NCBI GenBank assembly: GCA_020650975.1
Contig: JAIPMN010007982.1
Span: 1 to 52,741, forward strand
Source of the DNA: Apostichopus californicus
Lineage: Eukaryota; Echinodermata; Holothuroidea; Aspidochirotida; Stichopodidae
Direction of reading: 5' to 3'
DNA: 52,741 nucleotides
Shown here: piece after piece, positions 39,501 to 51,500 of the stretch
Numbering within the stretch: position 1 is the first letter of the stretch
How the letters are laid out: each line of letters starts with the position of its first letter
Made by a program: the position numbers and the translations under genes
The notes under the pieces: model-generated
The model's database searches: none
What the model saw: only the letters and a program-made list of their open reading frames with translations
Told to the model about the DNA's origin: nothing

Positions 39501-42500
39501 CTGACAAACAGGGAATTTTATATCTTTGTTAATCTTCATGCACGTTTTGTATTGAGATGGAAGCTGCCCTATATGAAGATACATTTCCATGGTTGCCATG
39601 GCGACAGAGCACTATTTATTAAACCAACCTATCATAGATCTTAGCTCTGAGGGCTTCCTGGGTCAGCTCTGAACCGAGGTCCGCCTCTGTTAGCTCTTCC
39701 ATGGTTACCATGGCTTCCTCCTCCAGTGAATACTCACTAGGTGGGGTTGACAACGGGGTGCAGAAATCGTCATCGAGGTCTAGACGAGTCACATTGACGA
39801 GAAAGAAATAAAGAAATAGAGAGTCTTTTCCGTAATTATCGACATTGAGATAAGCCATGAACGAAGTTTTAAAGTTGTTACAGAAATTTGAAGGGTGAGG
39901 CATATTGCGTAATAAAAATAGCAATATGTGGTACAGAAAACTGTCACAGATTTGAACTTTTTGAGTTATCAAAACACATAAAAACTATTTCTTATAGAAA
40001 TAAATCAAAATAAAATAAAACTGCTTATCCACTAAAGAGGCTGTGTTAGAGAATGTGTAAAATTATGTTTGCCTGACATTTCGATCCTAGCAGGATCTTC
40101 TTCAGATGCTAAATGACAAGTAACAGTAACAGAAGGGACAAAAACACGCACAGAAAACAGACAGGTTAATGAGCACGGTGAACACAATGAGATACATGTA
40201 AGGGGATTAGTAGACAAGGGAAGGAGAGAAGAAAGCAACAGGGGAAGAGGAGAGGTAGGAGATTAACAGTGGAGGGACAAAGGGAGGATTAAAGAACCGG
40301 GTAGGGAATAAACTGGAGAAGGACAAAGACAGAAAGGTGTGGAGAAATAAATCAACAATGAAAAATTCCTTTTAAATAATAAAATGATCCTATCGGTAGA
40401 TTCTGAGTAACGATAGCAAAAGTGTTTCTCTACCTTCGTTATCATCCATGTCGATATCCGCAGAAGTTTCGGACTTTCCTTTCCCTTTGGCAGTGTTGCT
40501 TGTCAGCTGCAGACGACCAAAATCTAATACAACCTGATCCGAGGGAAGAGGAAGAAGTAGAAAATTATAAACAAGTTGATTACATGTGAGAAAAATTTGA
40601 TCCATACGTTTCCTGACGAAATAAAACAATGCAATGTGAAGAGAACATTTCTAAACAATCCTTAATCAACCAGGATTCTGAAAAAGTACCGCTTCTCTCC
40701 TCTGCGTAAAATATTTCCCTTTCAAATGATACAGTCTTTTGTGACCTTTAAAATATCTTTAAGTAAATGAACATTTGAAAACTGACTGGAAAAAATTACA
40801 AACAATTGAAAAGAGCAAAGAATTTTTTTATACCAGAATGGGATTCAAACAAGTGGCCTGTGACCCGAGGTAAAATTGTTTGAATCATGTTCTAGACCAG
40901 GGTTTCCTTAACTTTATCCCCCCCCCCGCGAACCCCCTGTGGATGTCAGAGTTGTCCACAAACCCTCAACTTTTCGAGACACGATCTGAGTCATTATTAT
41001 ACTATCATACGAATAACAGCCTGTGTCTGTTTCATAATTCAGTTATTTATCACATGCACGGTACGGTACTACTATGGCAACATATGTGTAAGGTACGACT
41101 TTTGTACATTACTAAATTATATGATAGATCAGATTTTAGTTCAGCAAAAAGTACTCTAGTTTTGACTTTCAGAAACGTCTCACAAACCCCCTGGGATGGA
41201 TTCACCCACCCCCGGGGGATTCATGCACCCCAGTTAGGGAACCCCTGCTCTAGACAAACCTTTCTTTGTCCTTTTTTATTGTCTTTAAAGATCACAGTTT
41301 TAATAAGAAAAGAAAAAAAATATTTCCTCACCAGAGTTGCGTCTTTCCTGTGGAAGCTATCTGGAACGATGATTTGAGGTGCTGCTATCTCAAGCTGAAG
41401 ATCCCACCTCTTAACTTTATTCTGTCGAGGACAAATAAAACAAGTTTGACAATACTCTTTCTTCAGAGACCAAAAATAAAGAGTAACTATGCCACCAAGT
41501 AAGTTAGATTTAGGAAGCTTACTTTTTCAGTGGCTTTGAAAATTAGTGCAATAATCATTTCTTTGGATGATAATGATAATAATAATCATAATAATAATAG
41601 TCAGCAGCTAGTTTTATGACGCTTAAGCGAACACAAATGTAGGAGAAACCCACAAGGGCCTTATGGATTACAACTTACATGTCGGGTGGCTTCCAATTCA
41701 ACATTTTAACTCAAACTTGGAATCTTTTCACTTTAGAAAGTCATTTCAGATGGAAAAACCATAGATTGTTCTTGGATAAAAGACCCACCTTACTTTGACC
41801 CGGCCGGAGATCAAACCCCAAACTTCCCGATTGCTAAGACTCACTGCTTTTTATCCACTCTACAGCACAGGTTTCATGAAAGGCCAACCCTTCTACACAC
41901 CTTTCCCTACGCCTACCCACCCCCCCCCCACCCATAAACACAAGGTCTGAAAGCTGCTTTCTTTTATAAAATGTCTTAACCATTTTTTCTTTAATTTATA
42001 AAACTCACCTCTTCCTCGCCTTCTAAGAGTGTGTCGAGAGTGTAAATCAGATCCTGTTTGGTTTGATTTTTTAGTTCTTCGTATCTGAGCCTTGCCGTCT
42101 CGGCTAATTTGAGCTCCGATGCTCTGCTTGTGAGACCTGACATCCCTTCGGTCTTTGAACTAAAGAAACTGGACACTCTCTGCATCGCATCGGGGTTGTA
42201 GATCATATCCAAAGGTCTTGTTGCTATCTCTAATCTGAAAATTGATGAAATATATCACAATATGACTAAAATCTCATTAGTTTTCTAATTAAGAATCCCC
42301 CCCCCCCCTGAAAGAAAAAAAGAAAGATAGAAATATAGATACCAAATCTTCTTCAACTGCATTACAGCCAGTTAAAAATTCAGATTGACTAGCAACCATA
42401 TTGACTAAAAGCAAAAAAACTTCACACTGTCATTCTTTGTACAGATCTTTTAAGTTTTAACATGACTAAATTTGTTGAGCAGTGAATTAAAGTCACAAGA

Positions 42501-45500
42501 GATATACGTGGTTTGTTTGTTAAGTTTTAAACGAGCAAAGGGGAGAAAATCAGATTTGTTTTCCTAAACGAAGGCATTCAAAATCGGTACCACACTGTGA
42601 GTCTAAGTGTCCCAACAATGTTTGGATACCTTTAACCAACGTTGATGCATTTTAAACTATCTGTTATAATTTACAAGCCCTTAGCAACCACAGAAACTGA
42701 TATACATCAGCAGGATACTTATCAGGCTGCAAACAACTTCAAACTCTTCCAAAAACAGTGGATGGGAAAATTTCCAATCCTGGGGAACCAAAAGTGGACA
42801 AAATCCGATGGAAAAAATCCGATGGAAAATCCGATGGAAAATAACGATCTAGACACTTTGGTTGGTAGAATGAGAAGGGAGGGCGATGACCGGAGGAGCC
42901 GGTCATAGAGGGTGCACAGTGTTAAAAGGATACCAGGACATTCTAGGCACGGTAGAATGAGGGTGCTAAGGTTGTGGGGAGACAGGTAAGCAAGGAGCGA
43001 AGTAAATACTGATATACATTAGCCACAAACATCCACAGAAATGAAACATCCATTTATATTACCTGTAGTCGGCACTAGAGGCTGGAGGATGCGACTCGTA
43101 GGCCATCTCAAAGAGCGGAGCTTCGCTGTCCGTCCTCTGTTTCTTGTAGGCCATCGAGTGTTCCATGTACGAACCACCCTGCTGCTTAGATACAAGTCCA
43201 AACTGCTGCCGTTTTGGAATAGCGCTCTCGCCCTGAAAAACAGAAAGTCCATATTATGAGAAGACTTCAAAGGCATCGTCGGAACTGAAATATATCGATC
43301 CAATGATGCCATAGGTTTGAAGTTGCCTTTAATGCTTCTCCTCAATTTATCAACAAGGTAGTCAATTGAGATGAGATATTGAGATAACATACTTCAAATT
43401 AGACTTGTAAATGGGCAGATTTAGTTACTGGGATAGTCTGAAGGGTAAGTAATAAACTGATCAGCATGTTACTATATAGAATGCCTGCATAACTTTGACG
43501 CCTCTTTAAACCCGGCCAAATGTTTCCGGGGATCTACGTTAACGACCGAGTCACACTTTAACTCTCTACCGAGTATATAGAAACTGAAAACTGACCTTTT
43601 TCTGAGGTGCAATTAGGGTAGGAAAGAGTGATCCTTTGGTGAACATGTCCCTGACGAACAGGCCTCCCAGTTTGGCGGTGAAGAGAGATGAATTTGTCCG
43701 AAGACGAGACTCGTAGTTCATCTTGACCATGGAGAATTCCAACTCGATGATTGTGCTTTCCGCGTGTTTCTGACCTTTTGACCTCTGACCTGTGTCGGGA
43801 GTAGTCGCTGAGGCGGACTGATCCTCATCCCTCTCGTCTGTGGGCGATCTCTTTCCAGACGTCGGGTGGTCTTTTCCTGCTAGTTTCAAAGAACCACCCT
43901 CGAGATTAAAGTTGAGAAGAGCAAAAACGTTATCTCTCTTGAGCAGGTTGCTGTCAGCCTCTGGGTCACCAATGATGTCTCGCAACTCATCTTCGTCTTA
44001 AAAGAAAGAAAGGTAAATAAAGAATATGTTTGCAAATCTCTGGCTAAAAACATGATTGAAAGCACTTTAACTACCATATTATGAAATACCAATTCAAACT
44101 TAGGTCTTTTGTTTTCAAGTTGGTTCTAACTGCCTTCATACTCTCTCTTTCTGCCTACCACCCTAACCCACCCTCACCCCTAGTCCTCCCCCAACACCAT
44201 CTGTTTGATCTTCACCACCTTCCAGAGTAGTGACAAAGCCTACAACAGTTCCCTCAAAGATTTTGACACAGTATTTAACTCAGATTTAGCCTGAATATAT
44301 ATTGCAATCAGTTGGTAAAAGAAGCCCAACAGCCCCTTGATGAGACTTATGGGCAACTTTAAGGTTTATAGGCCATGAAGTGACTAAAAGGCCAACACAG
44401 CCGACTCAATGTCGATAAAAAAAAACCATTTCAATCCAGAGCTACAAATGCAAACAAGGTTAGGCCACGAAAGCCCAACAAAAAAACAATGAAAGCCTAA
44501 CCAAAGTGAGACTATTTCAACTATGGTGACATTTACTGCAGTAAAGAAGCAAACACGCACAAGCAGGGTGGGAGGCATCTACCTTGCAAAAACACAAACG
44601 GGCGAACTTTAAAGGAACTTACCGATGGGAGGTGGCGAACTTGATAGTGGTGGTGACGACTGGCCCTGGGGTGCATTTGGCTGAGTGGACCAGGATGAAC
44701 CCCACCCCCAGACCCATCTCTGCATGATACCTTCTTGCTTAGCTGTTTGACTGTTCATTGCCTGGACAGAAAGAAAACTGATTACGTATCAATCTATATG
44801 CAATACGCAGCTGAATCTTGGTCATATCTTAAAAACACCTCACAACACTGCCGTGTCCCGTTCTTAAAGATTAACCACTTCCTTGGTTTAGACACTTTCG
44901 ACATGTTTAATAAATCTGCAAGTCAATGACACCCATAAATTTAAGTGCATCATAGTTCTCTCCTGGGTGTCGTCACCTAAAAATCTCATTTTGGTTCGTT
45001 CCTTCTTTGTATTATCGTTCTCCGTTAGTATGGTAAGTATCTACGCCATGTAATGTCGCTTTCCAAGGCAGAGGGTTCTTTGCCAAGTCCAGACAACTTT
45101 TGTACTTTAACTTTACTTTCACTACATGTTACACTACATGTTACCATACAAATTGTACAAACTGAGCAGGTTCAATGAGATATTATAAGTATAATAATGA
45201 AAGAACAAACGAACGGATGAACAAACAAACAAACGAAACAAACAAACGAAACAACCAAAGCCAGTCTTTCAATCAATCAATGTTGATATAGAATCCAAGA
45301 TGGAATCCTCTGTTGGATGTCAACCTGGCACTGATGGTAATAAAACAGATTATCTCGTCAGGGAGGGAAGGAAATAACCGCTCAACAATTTACCTTCCTC
45401 TTCTCTTCTAATTCATCGTACAATCCCTGGCGAAGAGCGCGTAGTTCGGTAAAGTTAAGCTCCCTTTCCGCTTCTGCCATTTTCTCCTTGAATGCAAAAG

Positions 45501-48500
45501 AAAACGATACAATCCAAGTGAAACAAAACGAGAGAGGAATAATTGTCAAATTATACAAAACAAGGAACTGTTACAACAAAGGAAAAATGATACCAAATAG
45601 ATAGAACATCTTTCAATTGCTACTATTCATAAATTTTTTCATAATTTTTTGTAAAAATAGTCCACATTACTTCCCACTTAAAGAAACTTATCTTTAAACT
45701 CAAATCAGGTTCAAATTTTGTACTTAAAGGCCTTGAAGCACTTACCCTGAAAACCTCCTCACCTTTTTTCTCCCCCAACCAAACAATATTGATTTAACTA
45801 ACAGATCACATAAATCCTTATCACTCCCATCCCACCCCCCCCCCCAACCAAACAATTTAGATTTAACTAACAGATCACATAACGCCTCATCACTCCCCAC
45901 CCCCCAACCAAACAATATAGATTTAACTGACAGACCACATAAAGCCTTATCACTCCCATCCCACCCTCCGCCCCCCAAACCAAACAATATAGATTGGAAT
46001 AATAGATCACATTCAGCCTTATCAGTCCCGTCACACCCTACCCCCCCCCCCCAACCAAAAAAAAATTTAACTAACAGGTTATATGCTTTATCCTCTGTAT
46101 ATGAGTATAACAAAGTTACTTTCCAACTTTATATATTAAATTTAAAATTCAAATAAAAAAAAAAAAATCACATTTCCATGACATGAATTCACTATTTACC
46201 TGTTCCTCTGTGTCCAGGATCATACCCTCCAGCTGCCTGTAGTAAGCTCTGTAGTAATGTCCCATATGCTTGAATTTATGCAAAAAGTTCGCCCTACTTA
46301 ATGTGGTGCTTCTATCTTCCAAAACTTTCTGAGTGCTCTGAATGGCAAACTTCCACCATTCCCTTGGACTGACAGAGAAAGTGGGAAAAAAAACAGAAAG
46401 AAAACCGATAAATTAAAAAAATCTTCAGAATGATTACTAGGAGGATTCTATTACTAAGACAATGCTCCTTGTTGTCATCACATAGAATTTACATACAAAA
46501 CTAATGAGACATAACTCAGAGGTACCGGGGAAGTAAATATAAATATTTACAATGTTGTTATGTAAAAAGCCTGTGATTACTGCGACATCTGCTAACAATG
46601 CTTTGTGCAACCAACCTAAGACTGAGCAGGAAGCAACAGTGGTGGTACCAGATTGTCAAAACTGGATTGGGGGTGGGGGTAGGGGGTTAAGTTAGTGACA
46701 AACAAACAGTTTGAAGGAGGCAAATAGTTTGGTACGGACAAACATGCATTTCTATAAAGTGCACAGGGGCTTCAGTTACTGGAGACGACTGAGACATACA
46801 AATGCTTTCAGAGATCCATAAATAAGGGAAGTTAGCTCAATCTTCAAAATCTCTCACGGGGGATAAGATTCACAGAGTACCTACCTCTCCTTTACGGAAG
46901 CGGTAGGTCTCCATTTCCTGAAGGGGCGGGCTCTATCTGCCCTCTCAAACTCTTTCATCACCGTCACCAGGCCGTGGTACTGGTCCTCTGATAGAGAGAT
47001 TTGAATCCTGTTGAGGTCGGCGTCACACAGGAATCGAGGAGTACCCCGAGACCGGAGAGGTTTGGTGGAGAGATTCCTGTGTAGTTTGGCTTCGGCGCTG
47101 ATGGGCTCCAGGATGTACTGATGATCCTACGGAAGCAAATAATCATGAAGGCAAAATGAATTTTAAAATTGTAAAAAATCTTTCAGAATGGTCATCGACT
47201 TTTGAAGGGATTTTCCAGATATCTTCCACCATTGACTGGTGACTATCACTCTCCTTCTAATAGAAGTTGGTGCTCTTATCAAGGGTACAATCCCTAAAAC
47301 AGGTGAATTTCCTACAGTGGGTAGGTAAATGTTCTTTCATAGGGTAAATGAGAACAATGATCCTTTTGAGGGTGACAGGGGGGGGGGGATATTTCTTTTT
47401 TAATAGAGGGACCGGATCCTCTTTTGGGGAATATAGAAGGCTATATTCTCTTTGGATGGTAAAATCAAATACCAGATAAGTCAAAAACCTGTACTAAATG
47501 AATGGTATTAAATAATGACGGAACCAAATTTTAAACAAGGTCAAAAAAAATTAAATAGAAATAAAATCTAAACAAGGCTCTGGAATTATTAACAACAAGC
47601 CTTGACCAGTATATGGACAGCAAGAACCAAGGTTAGTGACTATAACAACTGCTTGGATTATTGAACCTAGAGAATAGAGATATTTTTTTTTTATTGGCAA
47701 AGGTTAAAGGGGAACATGAAAAGAAATGTAAGGCATAGCTATTTCACCCAATTAAAAAAAAACTTAATATTATGAACAAAATTCCTTACCACAAAGCCTC
47801 CTCTAGACTTGCTGATGAAGAGTTTCCTCTCGAAAGCTTCCTAAAATAAAAAAAATAAAAATTGTGAACTTATGCAACCAAAACAGAAGTTAAACCTATT
47901 AAACAGAGCAAGGAACGTTGTCAAACAGAAGAAGCTGCAGTTTCAGCATCCCCTGCAGCGAGGCTGCAATCAATATTAAACAATAAAGACTATATCTGTG
48001 GTCCAGTAGTGTCTATAGGAACGGTGTCAAACAGAAGAAGCTGCAGTTTCCGCATCAGCTGCAGCAAGGCTGCAATCAATATTAAACAATAGAGACTATA
48101 TCTGTAGTCCAGTAGTGTCTATAGGAGCAGTGCAAACAGAAGAAGCTGCAGTTTCCGCATCAGCTGCAGCAAGGCTGCAATCAACACCAGACAATAGTGA
48201 CTTTATCTGTGGTCCAGTATTGTCAATAGTGTGAAATTGCGGAGCGCACCAGATTATTAAGTCCTATGCAGGCATGCCTGTATGATGCTCCGGGCCCCTT
48301 AGAGTCCTACTTTTGACACGGTGCCTTACCCAGAGTACATACAGTTGAGATATTATGCTCTAATTTTTACATTTTTTCCAAAAAATCTTAAAAAACATTA
48401 CAGTGTTAAAAATAACTAAGACAGACTGACCTTGAGTGCATGAATGGCTAGATTAGCAAGAGGAGCGGCGTCCGTATCCCAGTAGATGGAGAAGTTGGTC

Positions 48501-51500
48501 AAATTGAGAAGCTTGAAGCTCATGCCTTCCTTTTTCTCCTCCTGGGTCAAGAGAGAAAGGTTGGGACACTTTTTAAGGGTTTAACATGATTTATAGGTGA
48601 GAGAAAGTGTACAGCAAATACTAAAACTCCTACCTTCATACCTTCCTTGCTTTGTGAGTATTTCAAATATTTGTATTCACTGGGCTCAAGCCAAGACTTT
48701 TGTAGATAAGGGAATGGTTGAGGGCGGAAAGGATTGGGTTGGGGAATACTTTGTATTCTTTCAGTTGATTGTAGCCTAAATCTATCACATTTACAGAGGA
48801 CTACTTTATAACTCAGTCTATGGTGGAGGGATGGGAGTTGGAAGAGGGAGAGGAGAACCATCCTCTTTTTTGTATTTTGTTGCTTTCAATGGTCATCACA
48901 TTCATGACACTTTTCGTTCACAGGGACACAGATTCAATTACAGACAATGGCTTTTAATGACTCATTTAAGTTGCTTAGCCTTGTATAACATATAAAGCTA
49001 AACAAGGTTCGATTTCTGTTTAGCCTCAGTCGGCAGTTCTAAAACCGAACACTAGATACTTCAGACCGGAAGAGATGTGAAGTGATGCCGGTTATCTTGA
49101 GAGGGGGGAAGAGACGTAAATTTACAACGGGGTGTAATCCACACAGGCCACCTTTTATTCATTAATTGTTAAATCTAACCATCTAGATAAATAACCAATG
49201 GCAGAAGACTCAATGTTTTAAGTTACTTACCTCAGACTGGGTCTGGCTCTGTGCCGAGAGACTATTAATTGTGATTCCACAAGCCACAGACTGCATCGGG
49301 ACGGTGACGTCATCTTCGTAACGAATGTGGATGTCTTTGATATTTAGCTGCAAGCAGAATGCGACGCAAGTTACCATCTACTGTGTTATCATAATGATTG
49401 GTAGTTCTCAATGTTAACATTTCATAATGACTTTTCATAAACAGAATCGACTCTAAAATATTAAATATTCACGCCACAATAATAGACGTGAGTCGGTAGT
49501 ATTAAATGATCATCCTCAAACTAAATATGAATGTCTTTTACATTTAGCTAAACACCAACATGTGACATGCCAGGTATACCATATTACCAAAGCTTTGTAG
49601 TTTGCAATGCTAAAAATGTAGTGACGTCTTTTCACTGACAAAATCGACCTAGCAATATATCATTCCGAAATCCGCATCGAACAGAAAACATTTCCAGACT
49701 GTAAACGGTATGAAGACTGTGGACCCAGCAGATTGCCTTGGGAAGGTAAACGCTACCTTTTCACATTTGCCTGTCAGCCCAGTGTGCCATGCAAATTATG
49801 ACATCCCATATTATAAAAAAAAACGAGTAGATTTCAATATCAGCATATGATGAATTTACACCAACAGAAAAAAACAAAACAATGAGCTGTGCAAAATTTA
49901 ATTCCAAAACCTGTGTGAAACGGAAAACATCCCACAATAATAAATGGTATGGAAAACGATGAACAACACAGATTACTTTTTGGACAGTAATGTCATCTCC
50001 AAAGTTTGGACTTTTAAATTTGGAAGGTCAATACCATATGGGAAACATTGTTGGGATGTTCCTGAACCAGAAATCCCATCTTACTTCAGCTGGTTAGGGC
50101 TTGAAGCCAACACCCCGACTCCACCCCACCCCCCCCCCCCGAGACAATCGTTTTGATTTAGCTGTCTCTACACCCTTTGACGTAACACTGAAGAACTGGA
50201 ATTAAAATGCATGGATAAAGTAACCTTTGACCTTCAACTTAATTCTATCACCAGATGATTGACATTTTTATTGCTTTCGTGAATGGTAAAAATTCTGAAC
50301 AAACCTGTAAATTCTCCAAGATATTATACACCACAGACGTCGAATAGGCATACCAAGACGAGCCCCCATCTTTGCTTTGAGCAGAGTTACATTTTTGCTG
50401 GAAAGAAAAAAAGAGTTTTCAGCTAGAGTGATTTTTCTTGAATGTAAAAGTTTCTTTTTGGCAGTTCATAACCAAGATTTCAGGCAAGATTTGCTGAAGG
50501 GATTAGGGAAGGTGCCACATGCAATGGAAGTGTGGAGATAATCCAGATTCACGTGTAGATAATCCAGATTAACTGTTAGTGTTTGGTTTAAAGAGAAACA
50601 TGGACATTCTCTAGACGTTTTAAACACTCATACTGTAGGTTCAATGGTATTTTCTGATTTCAAGAGAAATAATTCTACAAATGCTAGATTTTTTTGTTTT
50701 TTTCTTCATTTTCAAATACTGAATATGGAATAATTACTTGATACTGTCTTCCCATCTTCGCAGTAAAGTGTTTTGTGATATCTAAAAAAAGGATGGTAGC
50801 TTTTACCTTCCATTCTTCCTCCAACGCAGCTAACTGCTGCTTCTTCCTCTCCAAGAGTCGTTCCTCCTCCTCTTTGACGTCACACTTTTTGTTGGAGGCA
50901 GGGCCAGCTACCAGATAGAGCTTTTCCAGCGATATGACCCATGGATCACTTCTGAGAGCTCTGACTGGTATTTGGAGGTGGATTTTACCAATAAACCCTT
51001 TAAAGAGAAAAAAAGAAGATGTGATGAACAGATTTGACTTTATATCTTCCGAGATTTCTCTAAGTGAATTGTCCAGTAGCATTGAAGAAAACAATAGGCA
51101 GATACTCATATAAGAGGCCAAGTAAACCCTCCTTCTTCCTCTCCCCCCCCCCCACCAAAAGATGTTAGCTCCAAAATTTCTGCAAAAAGAGGAGCCCCTA
51201 CCCCCCCCCCCTCCCAGTTTATTGTACTGACCTGTTTTCACTTCCACTGGTAAATCAATATTATGTAGAGCATCTTTCCTCAATGGTAGGTTTTCTAGTT
51301 CCACCGCACCTATCAGAATAAAATCAAACAAAACATACATTTAATGAAAATCATCTACTAATAGAGACTTTTGCAGAGTTGGTAGACGTCTTACAGGGAT
51401 ATTTTTTCTTTGCAAAAGGTCTGGAATGCTTGACCTTAAAGATTAAGGTGGGGAGGTAAGGGCATGAGGGGAGGGGCCATGGGTGAGATATTAGAGTGAG

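Noticed and set aside
45742..46113. Gly/Trp-rich minus-strand frame
   Set aside because: Tandem repeat of about 60-70 bp with C runs in intron 9.
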